Shown piece after piece: positions 23,241 through 34,000 of a DNA stretch of 64,000 nucleotides. How positions within the stretch are numbered: position 1 is the stretch's first letter; every line of letters starts with the position of its first letter. The stretch lies in NCBI GenBank assembly GCA_002709955.1, contig PAQY01000005.1:1-64000 (forward strand), written 5' to 3'. The notes under the pieces were generated by a model that was not told the origin of the DNA, made no database searches, and saw only the letters and a list, made by a program, of their open reading frames with translations. Origin of the DNA: Rhodospirillaceae bacterium (lineage in GTDB: Bacteria; Pseudomonadota; Alphaproteobacteria; UBA8366; Aestuariispiraceae). The translations under genes were made by a program, and so were the position numbers.

Positions 23241-24431
23241 TTATGCTGCCAGGGACAGGGTGAAGCGCCGAATGCGTGTGCAGGCCTCCACCAGTTTCTC
23301 CTGGCTTGCCACAAGGCCCAGACGGATATGCCCGATCGCGCTGGGTCCAAAGGCTGTTCCAGTCATCACGCCGACATTCTCTTCATCCAGCAAGCGGGCG
23401 GCATAGGTGAAATCATCCAGCCCGGTCCCCCGGACATCGACCATAACAAACATCCCCGCCGCCGGATAGCGCAGCGTCAGGCCTGGAATATTGGCCAGAT
23501 GCTCACAGACCAGATCGCGACGGGCACGGTAATCGGCCAGCATGCTGGCCCGATCTGATTCGATCTCTCCGGTTTCATCGATCAAGGCGGCCAGTGCGGC
23601 ATCCTGAATGAAGGGGGGAATGCCATACAGCGTACAACTGGCCATATCCGTAATGATCCCGGCCAGGGTCGGATTGGCGACCATCCAGCCAACGCGCCAG
23701 CCGCTCATCCGATAGGCCTTGGACATTGATCCCAGGGTCACGGTGCGATCCGCCATGCCGGGCAGGGCCCCAATCGCAACATGGGTCGCATCATAGACGA
23801 AATCCGCATAAACCTCGTCCGAAACGACCCACAGGTCGTGCTTTTTGGCCAGATCCGCAATCGCTTCCAGCACCGCCTTGGGATAGATCGCGCCGGTCGG
23901 ATTGTTTGGGCTGTTCAACAGGATAACGCGGCTATTGGGCGTGATCGCTGCGGCAATTCTTTCAGGATCTACAACAAAATCTGCTTCTGGATCGCAGGGT
24001 ACGGTGACCATGGTCGCCCCCCCGGCACGACAGACACCGGGATAGGTGGCATAATAGGGTTCGGGGACAATGACTTCATCCCCCACGCCAGCCAGACAGA
24101 CCAGCACGGAATACAGCGCATTCTGGGCACCCGCCAGGATACAGCAACTGTCAGGCGTGACCCTTTGACCCGTCAGCGCAAGATGACGCGCCGCCACGGC
24201 AGCCTTCAGGGCATCCGACCCGGTCAGGGGTGAATAGTGATGTCGCCCCGCATCCAGTGCCTGTTTCGCAGCAGCGACAATGGCAGGCGGCGTTGTGGCA
24301 GAGCGTTCTTCGCCCGCTGAGAGGACGATCACAGGCTCCCCCGCCGCTTCCTTCACCCAGGCGCGCCGATGGATTTCCCAGGCATCATCGCCCATGCCCC
24401 CAAACCGTTTCGCATTGTCTGAATACCGCAT
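23241..24431 (-). CDS. Class I/II PLP aminotransferase
   Basis: The 396-residue enzyme is taken from the ATG at 24431, five bases after GGAGG. It has the aspartate aminotransferase fold I pattern: SAGEERSATTPP, HHYSPLTGSDALKAAV, NSPNNPTGAIYP, VVSDEVYADFVYD, and the PLP lysine in TLGSMSKAYRMSGWRVGW. The C-terminal arginine is in GHIRLGLVAS. The substrate is not clear from sequence. The gene heads a leftward group with no evident regulator and starts 34 bases after the hydrolase gene stop. Confidence 0.92.
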   Translation of the reverse strand: MRYSDNAKRFGGMGDDAWEIHRRAWVKEAAGEPVIVLSAGEERSATTPPAIVAAAKQALDAGRHHYSPLTGSDALKAAVAARHLALTGQRVTPDSCCILAGAQNALYSVLVCLAGVGDEVIVPEPYYATYPGVCRAGGATMVTVPCDPEADFVVDPERIAAAITPNSRVILLNSPNNPTGAIYPKAVLEAIADLAKKHDLWVVSDEVYADFVYDATHVAIGALPGMADRTVTLGSMSKAYRMSGWRVGWMVANPTLAGIITDMASCTLYGIPPFIQDAALAALIDETGEIESDRASMLADYRARRDLVCEHLANIPGLTLRYPAAGMFVMVDVRGTGLDDFTYAARLLDEENVGVMTGTAFGPSAIGHIRLGLVASQEKLVEACTRIRRFTLSLAA

Positions 24432-24464
24432 GTGATCCTCCGATTTTGACCGGCGCACAATCTG

Positions 24465-25457
24465 TCAATTCACCGATCGGGGCAAGTCCAGTCCGTCGCG
24501 TTCCCGCCCGGATGGCAGGCGGGCGTCGGGTGTCAGAACAAAGCTGCTGATATCCTGGATCACCAGATCCGCATTCAAATCCCGGATCAACATGTGATAA
24601 CCCGTATCATACAGCGCCAAACGCCAGCCTGCCCCAGGTTTTAGGCGGGAAACCGCCCCCTGCCAGGCTGTATCGGGCAGAATATCCTCCTTCAACCCGT
24701 ATAACAGCAGGACATCGGGCCCCAATCTGGGAATGGCCGCATAGGCACTGTCCATCAAGTCCACCAGACCATGGATCGCATCAATCCGGGTGCGGCGAAT
24801 GATCATCGGATCCCGCGACAAGGCCCGCAGCATGGGAATATTGTCAGACGGTGTGCGGCGAATCTGAGGGGCAACTTCCAGCCAGGGCAGGGTATAGGAC
24901 ATCGCCCATAGCGGCCAGCGCTGCCACCAGGGCATCACGGCGCGGCCCCATACCGCCGGGGCGGACAAGATCACGCGGTCCACATCGGGACGGGGCAGGC
25001 TGTCGGAGGTGATCGCGGTCAATGTCACCGCACCCCCCATGCTTTCCCCCAGCACCGCAATGGGAACCTTGGGATATCGCGCCCGCAGGATTTGTGTTGC
25101 GCTGGCAAGGTCGCTGACCATCGCGTCTGTTCCATGCCACAGGCCGCGTCCTTGGGTCGCACCAAAGCCCCGTTGGTCATAGGCATAGACGGCAATCCCA
25201 GCCTTGGCCCAAATGGGGGCGGCCTGGGCAAAGGCATGGGCGTAATCGTTGAAGCCATGCAGCGCGACCAGAACCGCCTGAACCGGCCCATCCTGTGGCA
25301 GGGTTTCTTGCACCGGCAGGTGATACCCATCGGCCATAATGAAGGCATCATCTGCCAGGCGGGGGGAGTCAATCGGGGGACCCAGCCCCTCTACACGCGG
25401 GGCGCAGGCCGATACCAGAACCGCCAACAGGACACAGCAGAGGCCGCGCAGGATCAT
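24465..25457 (-). CDS. Alpha/beta hydrolase lipoprotein (monoacylglycerol lipase-like)
   Basis: The 330-residue protein has a lipobox (VLVSAC, Cys18) and so should be anchored on the periplasmic side. The alpha/beta hydrolase domain has VALHGFNDYAHAF near the oxyanion strand, the nucleophile elbow GESMGG, and the histidine in YDTGYHMLIRD. The acid is probably in LYGLKEDILPD. The pattern resembles the lysophospholipase/monoacylglycerol lipase (Hydrolase_4) group, so a lipid ester is a plausible substrate. It follows the ABC ATPase gene on the same strand after 14 bases. Confidence 0.9.
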   Translation of the reverse strand: MILRGLCCVLLAVLVSACAPRVEGLGPPIDSPRLADDAFIMADGYHLPVQETLPQDGPVQAVLVALHGFNDYAHAFAQAAPIWAKAGIAVYAYDQRGFGATQGRGLWHGTDAMVSDLASATQILRARYPKVPIAVLGESMGGAVTLTAITSDSLPRPDVDRVILSAPAVWGRAVMPWWQRWPLWAMSYTLPWLEVAPQIRRTPSDNIPMLRALSRDPMIIRRTRIDAIHGLVDLMDSAYAAIPRLGPDVLLLYGLKEDILPDTAWQGAVSRLKPGAGWRLALYDTGYHMLIRDLNADLVIQDISSFVLTPDARLPSGRERDGLDLPRSVN

Positions 25458-25471
25458 CTGCCGCCCCGGGG

Positions 25472-26470
25472 TCAGTCGTGTTTGGTCAATTGCAGGAAGA
25501 TATCTTCCAGGTCGGTCTCTTCGGTCGACAGGTCCAGAATGTGCAAATTGGCCTCTGTCACCGCAGAAATGATCTGCCCTGCCGTCATGGCGGACGGGCG
25601 ATAGGCGACCGTCATGACCGTTGGCCCGTCGCTGATCCCGTCCTGTGGATGGATTGTTGCCCCCATCTGCGCCAGTTTTTCCGGCACGATGGCCAGGGTT
25701 TCGCGGACCGTGACACGCACGGTCTTGGCATCCAGCCGACCCAACAGACTGCGGGTATCGTCATGGGCGACCAGCTTACCGTGATTGATGATCCCGATAT
25801 GGTCGCACAGCTCTTCCGCCTCTTCCAGATAATGGGTGGTCAGGACCACGGTCGTGCCGCGCTTGTTCAAGGCAACGACATTTTCCCAAAGCTGGCGGCG
25901 CAATTCGATATCGACCCCGGCGGTCGGCTCGTCCAGTACCAGAACCGGCGGATTGTGAACCAGCGCCTTGCCGATCAGCAACCGACGGCGCATGCCGCCC
26001 GACAGGGTGCGCGCATAGGCATCGCGCTTATCGGCCAGGCCGATCATATCCAGGATTTCCTTGGTCCGACGCTCCGCCTTTGGAACACCATACAGCCCCG
26101 CCTGAACATCCAGCATTTCTTCTGGTGTGAAGAAAGGGTCGATATTCAATTCCTGCGGCACGACACCAATGGACGCCTTTGCCATGCGCGGATTATCCGT
26201 CACATCATAGCCCCAGATCCGGGCGATACCGGACGTTTTCGTCACCAGGCCAGCCAGTATATTGATAAAGGTCGATTTCCCCGCCCCGTTGGGCCCCAGC
26301 AATCCAAACAGGCTGCCGCGTGGAATTTGCAGATCGACTTGATCCAGCGCCAATTTATCCTGCGCCTTGCCCTGTCCGCGATAGACCTTGGTCAGGCCCT
26401 TTGCATCAATCGCCAGATCGGGATCGGCGGAGGTTGCGGCATCAGCGTGCATATGGGTGTCTAGCGGCAT
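25472..26470 (-). CDS. ABC transporter ATP-binding protein, ABC-2 type
   Basis: The 332-residue ATPase carries Walker A (GPNGAGKST), Q-loop (VVPQELNID), signature (LSGGMRRRL), Walker B (VLVLDEP) and H-loop (TTHYLEE). A C-terminal extension of about 80 residues is typical of the CcmA/NodI-like ABC-2 exporters. The usual partner permease is not adjacent. Downstream is a lipase-like lipoprotein and upstream is a 259-base gap. The permease may lie elsewhere, so the transported substrate cannot be named. Confidence 0.92.
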   Translation of the reverse strand: MPLDTHMHADAATSADPDLAIDAKGLTKVYRGQGKAQDKLALDQVDLQIPRGSLFGLLGPNGAGKSTFINILAGLVTKTSGIARIWGYDVTDNPRMAKASIGVVPQELNIDPFFTPEEMLDVQAGLYGVPKAERRTKEILDMIGLADKRDAYARTLSGGMRRRLLIGKALVHNPPVLVLDEPTAGVDIELRRQLWENVVALNKRGTTVVLTTHYLEEAEELCDHIGIINHGKLVAHDDTRSLLGRLDAKTVRVTVRETLAIVPEKLAQMGATIHPQDGISDGPTVMTVAYRPSAMTAGQIISAVTEANLHILDLSTEETDLEDIFLQLTKHD

Positions 26471-26729
26471 GAATATCCTCTTTTCGTCTACAGTCTGGAC
26501 CGGAACATTCTGTTAGCTTCAGTTGTGCCCCATTTATGCTGGCACCCCATTTACACTTGCACGGGGGGGCGTGGCTGGGTCATAACGAAATAACGGGCGG
26601 GATGGTCGGCCTGTGCCCTTAGATAGGCCTACAGGCCGATTGGGGCAAGCACCGACGTTACCGGCCTGACGCAATTAGACTTTCGGTTTGGGGTCTCCCG
26701 ACCTCTCACTTGTGCTCTTAGGATAGAGG
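26471..26729. other. Intergenic region with a 7-base-pair hairpin
   Basis: This spacer separates the divergent ABC ATPase and zinc-finger genes. It holds CGGCCTG (26607-26613) paired with CAGGCCG (26632-26638) around an 18-base loop, and two copies of CCCCATTTA near 26530 and 26548. I see no gene. Its promoters are not obvious. Confidence 0.4.
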
Positions 26730-26936
26730 ATGCATCGCACCATGCCAGCGCCTTCGATCAATGAACCCGAAACAGAAATCGTCGAAACCAGCCGCGTCAG
26801 TTGCGATGGCGGCGGCGGTGCCCTGGGCCACCCCAAGGTCTATATGCAGATCGGCCCGGACCGCTTTGTCGAATGCGGCTATTGTGACAAGAAATTCGTC
26901 CTGAAGGACGGCGTCCCGCTGGGCGGCCATCACTGA
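26730..26936 (+). CDS. CHCC-type zinc-finger protein (NDUFS6-like)
   Basis: The 68-residue protein carries the zinc motif SCDGGGGALGHPKVYMQIG...VECGYCDKKFVL (one Cys, one His and a CxxC pair). This matches the zf-CHCC family, whose mitochondrial member is complex I subunit NDUFS6. Alphaproteobacterial copies are thought to support complex I assembly or stability. AGGA lies seven bases before the ATG at 26730; a second ATG at 26742 is possible. A bidirectional terminator separates it from trxA. Confidence 0.9.
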   Translation: MHRTMPAPSINEPETEIVETSRVSCDGGGGALGHPKVYMQIGPDRFVECGYCDKKFVLKDGVPLGGHH

Positions 26937-26996
26937 GCATCATGCGTTCGCATGCGCGCACACAAGATGCTCTAAGCCAGACGGACAAAAGCCAAA

Positions 26997-27035
26997 CAAA
27001 AACCCCCGCGACCGGTCAGCCGCGGGGGTTCTTTT
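26997..27035. terminator. Bidirectional terminator between zinc-finger gene and trxA
   Basis: AACCCCCGCG (27001-27010) pairs perfectly with CGCGGGGGTT (27021-27030) around a ten-base loop. TTTT follows on the plus strand and AAAAA precedes it, giving a U-run for leftward transcripts as well. It can serve both convergent genes. Confidence 0.9.
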
Positions 27036-27053
27036 ATGGGACTTGCCGCTGTC

Positions 27054-27374
27054 TTAGACGTGCTGGTTCAGCCAGTCCTGAAGGGCGCTTTTCGGGGCCG
27101 CACCGACTTTCGTGCCGATCACCTGACCATCCTTGAACAACATCAGGGTCGGAATCCCGCGCACACCATATTTCGTGGGCGTCTGGGGGTTTTCGTCGAT
27201 GTTCAGCTTTGCAATCGTCAGCTTGCCGTTCATATCGGCGGAAATTTCGTCCAAAGCCGGGGCGATGGATTTGCATGGACCGCACCATTCCGCCCAATAA
27301 TCTACCAGGACCGGACCGTCCGCCTGCAAAACCTTGCTTTCAAATTCGTCGTCAGAAACTTTGACCGTGCTCAT
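27054..27374 (-). CDS. trxA: Thioredoxin
   Basis: The 106-residue protein is a standard thioredoxin. It has the redox motif WCGPC in [16 protein letters not shown], the cis-proline in GIPTLMLF, and the [13 protein letters not shown] ending. It reduces protein disulfides in the cytosol using thioredoxin reductase. It is the last gene of the leftward amgK-murU-addB-addA-trxA run, 128 bases after addA, with its own ribosome binding site (AAGGAG). The order is common in alphaproteobacteria. The terminator described above follows it. Confidence 0.96.
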   Translation of the reverse strand: MSTVKVSDDEFESKVLQADGPVLVDYWAEWCGPCKSIAPALDEISADMNGKLTIAKLNIDENPQTPTKYGVRGIPTLMLFKDGQVIGTKVGAAPKSALQDWLNQHV

Positions 27375-27502
27375 ACTGCGTCTCCTTGTTCCCGTCGCGG
27401 ACTTTTCCCAGAATGGGAGCGTCGGCGGGTCGGACAGTTACGGGTTACCTTTGTGCATTTCAATTATGCTCAGGGTGAATCTAAGCAGGGGCCGGGTCGG
27501 AA

Positions 27503-30500
27503 TCAAGCGACGCGATCAAGAACCGCATCCGGTAAGGCGACCAAGCGCGGTGTTTCCGTGAAAACCAGCGCGCATTGCACTGTATGGTCTGGATAAATTT
27601 GCCGTAAAATAGCCCGATATCCCGCCATTTGCGCCAAATACGCACGGGGCACCGCGCTGGCCTCTGTCGGGGCGGGCCGCAGGGTCTTATAATCCACGAC
27701 AAGGATCTCATTCCTGGCGATCAACAGTCGATCCACCTGTCCAGAAACCGCAAACGGGCCCAGTGATTCGCCAGACTGTAACACCAGCCCCGCCAAAGGC
27801 ACCTCTGCCCGGCTGTCTGGCCCGAATAAGGGGGCGAAGGCGGCATGGCGCAAAACACCATCGGTTTCCTGCCACAGGGCAGCCTGTTCCGAGTCAGTCA
27901 GACCATGGGCGGGCAAGGCCAGATACCGCAATGCAGCGGGTTCGCGATCCACCACCGGCAGGTCAGGTAGGGTCTGTAATAGGCGGTGAATGAGTTTCCC
28001 CCGCTTGAAACGCAAGGGATCATCACCCTGCAAGGGGGAGCGTACAGCCGGATCACGCACACCCGGTCGGCTGGGCGTCAGGGGGCGCGGGGGGGCAGGT
28101 TCTTCCGGCGGCGGGGCATGCAACCAGCCGGGCACTGTCATATCCGCCAGAACCGGACGCTCTGATTTCTTATCTTTCTCTGTGCCAGGATTGCCTGTTT
28201 CATACAGTTGGATGTCACCGGACCAGCCCCCGATTGCGGTGCCATCGGCATCTATACCCGATGGCAGAAAGGGTGCTTCTACCGTGCCGTCCAGCCGTTC
28301 CAGCCCGCTTTTTACCAGCGCATGCCAGTTCCCATCTGGTGGGGTGGTTCGGGGGAGACGCCCCGTGACGATCAACCGATCCTCCGCCCGTGTCATGGCG
28401 ACGTATAGAAGTCGGCGGTATTCGCGTTCCGTCGCGGCCTTTTCCGCCTCCTTCAGGGACGCTGCCACCGGTTCCTCATAGCGCGAAGAGGGTGTCCAGA
28501 TCGGCAGATGCACCCCACTGTCATGGGACAGCCAGCGCAGGGGCGTGCCCCGTGCGCCGCTTTTCGTCATGGCATCGGGCAGGATCACGATGGGTGCCTG
28601 TAGCCCCTTTGCACCATGCACGGTCATGATGCGAACCTCGTCGCGGGCCTCCGTCTCCAGATCCCGCTTCAAATCCGTATTGCCCCGGGCAAACCAGGCC
28701 AGAAACCCCTCAAGGGACGGCGTATTGGTGCGGTCATGATCCAAGGTCAGGGTCAGGAATTCTTCCAGCGGGTCTTCAACCTCCGTCCCCAATCGCGCGA
28801 CCAGGGCCTGTCGCCCGGTAAAGGACTGGCCTTCCTGCGCCATTTTTCCAGGACCGGGACAGGGGGATATCAGGGCACGCTGAAACAATTCATACGGGGC
28901 CAGCCGGTCAGTGGCGTCCAGCAACCCGTCAAACCAGCGCGCGGCATCGGCAAAACGCGGATTTTGGGCTTTCAGTGCCGAAAGCCGTTGCCACAGGCTT
29001 TGCGCGCCGCGATCCGTGGCCAGTTGAAACAGGTCATCATCATCCATTCCGACAAAGGGCGATTTCAGCAAACAGGCGAAGGTCAGGTCATCCTGGGGCA
29101 ACAGCAAGGCGCGGGCCAGCGCCAGCAGATCCATCACCGCGATCTGTTCCGTCAGCGTGATCCGATCCACCCCGGCGACCGGAATGCTGCGGCGTTTCAA
29201 TTCCCGCACCAGCGCATCGATCAGAACCGTTCGGCGCTGCACCAGGAACAGGATATCCCCGGCGCGGATCGGGCGACCCTTGGCAGGCAGGATTTCCTTG
29301 TTCCGAATCCAGCCGCTGATCGTTTCGGCCAGACCTTCCGCCAAAGTCTGGGTCGCATCTGCGGAACTGCCACCTTCCAGGCTGGGGATGGTGAACAGAT
29401 CATCCTCTTGCGCTTCGGGTGGGACAGTGGGGGGCCAAACCTCGACCCGCCCCTGTAAGCCGGTGCGATAGGCATGGTGCTTCAGCACCGGCTCATCAGC
29501 CTCAACCACGCCATCACGGGCGGGCATTTCGGCAAAGGTTGCATCCACCGCATCCAGAACCGCCTGGACGGAGCGGAAAGAGATATCCATCGGCACCCGG
29601 CGAATATCCTGTCCGCCCGCCTGGGCGCTGTGCGTCAGGCTGTCGCGCCATTGGCGATAGCCTTCAGGATCTGCCCCCTGAAAGCTGTAGATGGATTGTT
29701 TCGCATCCCCAACAACGAACAGGGTGCGGGCCTGTTCTGCGCGCGCCTGGCCGGAAAAGAATTCCGTGACCAGGGCATCAATGATCGCGCGCTGATCGGC
29801 ACTGGTATCCTGTGCCTCATCAATCAGCATATGGGTCAGGCCGCCATCCAGTTTGAACAGCACCCAGGGCACCGTTTCCTTGGTCAACAGACGCCCCGTC
29901 AGATGAATAAGATCATCATAATCCAGCCGCGCCGTGGCCCGTTTTATGGCTTGGTAGGCCCGCAATACCGCTTCGCCCAGCCGCAACAGACCCTCACTGG
30001 CGCGCGCCGTGGCCTGGCGGCGCAGGCGTTGATCCACCGCCAGCAACCGGTCCTGTTCCGCCAACAGCACATCGGGCGTCGCCGGGCTGTTTTCCGCCAC
30101 CGCCTTCACGCACAGGGTCTTTAAGGGCTCGTACTTTCTGGTCAGATACGCACCGATATAGCGATCAAATGTCGCGATACGGGTTTCCAGCCCCCCGGCC
30201 AGCCAGGCCGCAATGATGCGTCCTTTTTCCTGGTTCGGGCCGGTGCCAAAATCCATCAGGGCCTTCACCGCCAGCCGCAACCCGACTTCGTCCACAGCAT
30301 CAGGCGCACAAGCATCGGCAATGACCTGATCTTCATCCAGGCCGGGTTCTGCGCCCAAGGCCTGATGCAGGGCCGCGATGGCCCCATCCAACCCACCAAC
30401 CCGACGCAGGGCATCCGGTGCCAGCCAGGCGCGATGGCGCGACAGCCCCGCCATCAGATCAGAAAAAGTGCCTTCTGCAGCCCGCGCTGTCACTGCGGTC

Positions 30501-31033
30501 AGGGCGGCATTCAGGGGTGCATTGCCTTCTGCTGCGCGCAGCACCGTATCGCGCGCCAGTTCCATTGCTTCCGCCGCTTGGCGCTCATCCATCGCTTCAA
30601 AATTCGGTGCGACGCGGGCCTCCAGCGGGAAGCGCCCCAGAACCGATTGGCAGAAACTGTGAATGGTGCGAATGCGCAACCCACCTGGAAGATCCAATAC
30701 CTCCGCAAACAAGCGCCGGGCGCAGGCCAGTTTCTTGGGCGTGACTGTGCCGCCATCCAGGCTGCGGATCGCGGTGCTTAATTCCCCCTCATCCATGCGT
30801 GTCCATTTTGACAATTCGCGGTGAATGCGGTTTGCCATTTCGGCGGCGGCGGCCTTGGTGAAGGTGACACACAGCAAGCCATCCGGCTTGGCCCCATCGA
30901 CCAACAGGGCCAGCACCCGGTCGGTCAGAACCTTTGTCTTGCCGCTGCCCGCGCTGGCGGCAACCCAGACACTGGATTTCGGATCCGCCGCGCGGCGTTG
31001 GGTCAGATTGGGGTCGGGCCGGGAATCTGTCAT
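27503..31033 (-). CDS. addA: Double-strand break repair helicase-nuclease AddA
   Basis: The 1176-residue protein is the helicase-nuclease subunit of AddAB, the RecBCD counterpart that resects DNA ends for RecA. The UvrD-type helicase has Walker A (VAASAGSGKTKVLTDR), LIDEAQDTSADQ, VGDAKQSIYSFQGADP and VAMTRAEDRL. The C-terminal PD-(D/E)XK nuclease has ILVVDYKTLRP. The length and style are those of the alphaproteobacterial type. The start at 31033 overlaps the addB stop (ATGA), so translation is coupled. An upstream open frame of 12 codons is not needed. Confidence 0.95.
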   Translation of the reverse strand: MTDSRPDPNLTQRRAADPKSSVWVAASAGSGKTKVLTDRVLALLVDGAKPDGLLCVTFTKAAAAEMANRIHRELSKWTRMDEGELSTAIRSLDGGTVTPKKLACARRLFAEVLDLPGGLRIRTIHSFCQSVLGRFPLEARVAPNFEAMDERQAAEAMELARDTVLRAAEGNAPLNAALTAVTARAAEGTFSDLMAGLSRHRAWLAPDALRRVGGLDGAIAALHQALGAEPGLDEDQVIADACAPDAVDEVGLRLAVKALMDFGTGPNQEKGRIIAAWLAGGLETRIATFDRYIGAYLTRKYEPLKTLCVKAVAENSPATPDVLLAEQDRLLAVDQRLRRQATARASEGLLRLGEAVLRAYQAIKRATARLDYDDLIHLTGRLLTKETVPWVLFKLDGGLTHMLIDEAQDTSADQRAIIDALVTEFFSGQARAEQARTLFVVGDAKQSIYSFQGADPEGYRQWRDSLTHSAQAGGQDIRRVPMDISFRSVQAVLDAVDATFAEMPARDGVVEADEPVLKHHAYRTGLQGRVEVWPPTVPPEAQEDDLFTIPSLEGGSSADATQTLAEGLAETISGWIRNKEILPAKGRPIRAGDILFLVQRRTVLIDALVRELKRRSIPVAGVDRITLTEQIAVMDLLALARALLLPQDDLTFACLLKSPFVGMDDDDLFQLATDRGAQSLWQRLSALKAQNPRFADAARWFDGLLDATDRLAPYELFQRALISPCPGPGKMAQEGQSFTGRQALVARLGTEVEDPLEEFLTLTLDHDRTNTPSLEGFLAWFARGNTDLKRDLETEARDEVRIMTVHGAKGLQAPIVILPDAMTKSGARGTPLRWLSHDSGVHLPIWTPSSRYEEPVAASLKEAEKAATEREYRRLLYVAMTRAEDRLIVTGRLPRTTPPDGNWHALVKSGLERLDGTVEAPFLPSGIDADGTAIGGWSGDIQLYETGNPGTEKDKKSERPVLADMTVPGWLHAPPPEEPAPPRPLTPSRPGVRDPAVRSPLQGDDPLRFKRGKLIHRLLQTLPDLPVVDREPAALRYLALPAHGLTDSEQAALWQETDGVLRHAAFAPLFGPDSRAEVPLAGLVLQSGESLGPFAVSGQVDRLLIARNEILVVDYKTLRPAPTEASAVPRAYLAQMAGYRAILRQIYPDHTVQCALVFTETPRLVALPDAVLDRVA

Positions 31034-34000
31034 GATTCGCCCCCCTCTGCATCGCCGCCCAGCGACCATTCCTTGATCCGAGCCAGATGCGCATAATCGT
31101 TGAAGCGCGGGGCCTCCCCCGGGCGCGGCACAGAGGGATAGGCCGTTTCTGGATCATCATAGGCGGCGATCAGCGCGGTCAGCTTGTCGCGCACCAATTG
31201 GGCTAATTCATCAGGATCGGCGGCATCATTGATTTGAATCGACCCGGCTGGCTCCCCGCCGCTAAGCTTCCAATAGGCCAATTCAACAATCGGACCCGGT
31301 GGAATATCCTGAAACCCCTTTTGTTTCAGGATCGCCGCTTCCAATGGCAATTGCGGGGCGGTCAGGGCCCCGACGGCCTTTTTATTGGGCATGGTGCCGG
31401 TCTTGTAATCCAGAATGGCATAGCCGCCATCACGATACCGGTCGATGCGATCTGCCTCGGCAGTCAGCAGGAAGGAACCCGCAGGGGCGGGAATCTCAAT
31501 ACTGCCGCTGATCTCTGTATAGCTTTGCGCCAGTTTCGGGCGTCGGGCCGCTTCCTGCGCCAGGAACCATACGGCGATCCGCTCAAACCGCGGCCACCAG
31601 AAGGCCCGAACAGTGGGACGGGCCAGGGTCTCCTGCCCAAAGACATCCCGCCCAATCGCGATCAGCTTTGCGGCAGCATCCGGGGGCAGATGATCAGGAT
31701 ACTCGCGGGTGAACCGGTCCAGCGCCAGATGGATCATAGTGCCCTTATCCGCCGCGCCCAGATCACTTTCCAACGGGTCCAGCACATCCAGCTTCAAGAT
31801 ACGACTGGCGAAAATCGAATAGGGGTCGCGCATCAGCGTTTCAATGCGCGTCGCCGACAGCCTGCGGGGGCGCTTGTCAACGGGGGGACGTGGTGCGGGC
31901 GGTTGCAGCATCGGCAGGCGGTCCCGACTGTCCAATTGGCGCTGCCAGGCCAGGCGTTGCTGGCTGTCGGTATTGTTCTTGGGCAGGATGGGGTCCAGAC
32001 CCAGCCGCTCCGTCACCGTCGCCAGACGCTCCAGCCAGCGGGCAGGCACCGTCTGTTGCCCGCCGGTCTTTTCTGATCGCAGCAGCACAACCTCCGGCGC
32101 GGCGAAGGCCTGGGCAAAGTCATGGGCCGACAGACCGATGCGCCGTTCATGCGGGGGCAGGCCAAAGGCACTGCGCATGGCACGCGACATCCAGGGATCG
32201 TCCCCCGGTTCCGGCGGCCATACCCCTTCGTTTAATCCTGCCAGGATCAGGCGATCGGCGTGCTGCAAACGGGCTTCCAGCGGCCCCAGAATGGCCAGTC
32301 TGGGATGTGCGCCATAGCGGGGGCGCACGGTCTTCCCTGCCATCAGCGCGTCGATCAGGGCGGTGTAATCCCCTGGACCAACCGCACCCAACAACGGGGC
32401 GGCGGGCATCAAATCAGCGATGAAATCGGCCAGCATTTCCCCGTCCTCACCACGCCACAGGGCATCGGCACCGGGGCTGTCCTGTGTTGCCGCCAGCGCT
32501 TCAGCAGCCTGGATATGGGCGGTCAGCAGGCGATCAAAACCGATGTCATCCCCCGCCATCGCGTCCAGCAGGGGCTGTAGGGCGGCCTCAATCGCATCAA
32601 CGGTCCTTATTGCCGCTTGAATGGCCTCTTCACTGGGCGGCTTGCGGGTTTCCTGGCGTCGGGCTGTCAGGGCCCGACGCAAGCCGTCTGGGCCCCCCGC
32701 AGGCTTTGGCCCGCGCAATCCGATGACTTCCAGATGCCGCACGGCCTTGCGCAAATCGCCAGGCTGCCCCCCCAATGCCGCCATCGGATGCTTCAACAGG
32801 GACAACAGGGCAACCGGGGCCAATCGCTTCTGACCCGCCTGTGCTGTCAGGGCGAAAAATCGACCCGCCTCTGTCTGTGCCAGCGGGCGACCAGCGGAAT
32901 CATCAATCTGAATGCCCCAGCGATCCAATTGTGCCGCCACCCGACGGGCCAGAATGCGATCTGGTGTCACCAGGGCGGCGGTCTTGCCGGGGGTTTCCAG
33001 AACTTCCCTCAGGCATTGCGCGGCCATTTCCGCCTCTGCCGATTGCGATGGGGCGGCCAGCCACTGCACGCCCGCGAAGGCTGATTTATCCAACCCGCCG
33101 GACTCCGCCAAACCACGCCAGCGTTCCGTCGTTACCGCCGGGCGCAAAGCCTCTGCGATTAACCGCACCCGTGCTGTCCGGTCCGGACCGGCACCCCCAT
33201 CAGGCCAATCCATCACATCCGCACGGGTTGCCTCCAGCTTCTGTAACAGCAAGGCCATGCCGTGTTGGGGATGGGTCGCATCTTCAATAACAGCGCCCCA
33301 GTCCTCTTCCGCCAGGACCCGGTCCAGTCCCGGCAGAACGACCATGCCCTGGGGCAAAGTGGCGACGGTGGCGATCAGATGCGCTGTAGCAGGTATGGAC
33401 CCTGTCGATCCTGCGGCAATGACCGGATGGGTCGGCGGGGATGCGCGCCACAATTCCGCCTGGGACAATAGCAGACGATTGCGCCGTTCTGCCGGATCCA
33501 TCAGGCCGCTTTCCGCCAAATGCGCAGGCCATGCGCTGCGGATGATATTCAGGAAATCCAGCGTCACACCCCAATGGTCCGCATATAGTTCGGGCACCAG
33601 CCCATCCAGCCGATCCAGGCTTAGCCCCTCTGTCTGAACCTGATCCAACAGCCGCCCCAATTCGCGGGCCAGAAGCAGCGCCTGATCCGGGCCAATCGGG
33701 TCCAGGGCCGGGTCCGATTTGGCCTGCTGATTGCGCTGTGCTTTCACCAGACCGGTCAGCAGCAACAGACGCTCTGTTTCCGATATCGCCGGGGGCAGGT
33801 CGGTCAGTTCTGCCAGGGCACCGGCGGCGGAACCGGGGGCGGTCAGGACCAGTTCTTCCTCATCCACATCCCCGACGGGCTGCATCCGGGGCAACAGCAT
33901 CGCCTTGCCCTCTGCCTGGCGCAGGAACGCTTCGCGCAGCGACCGACAGGCCCGGCGCGTCGGCAGCAGAACCAGCATATCAGACAAAGCCAGGGGATCG

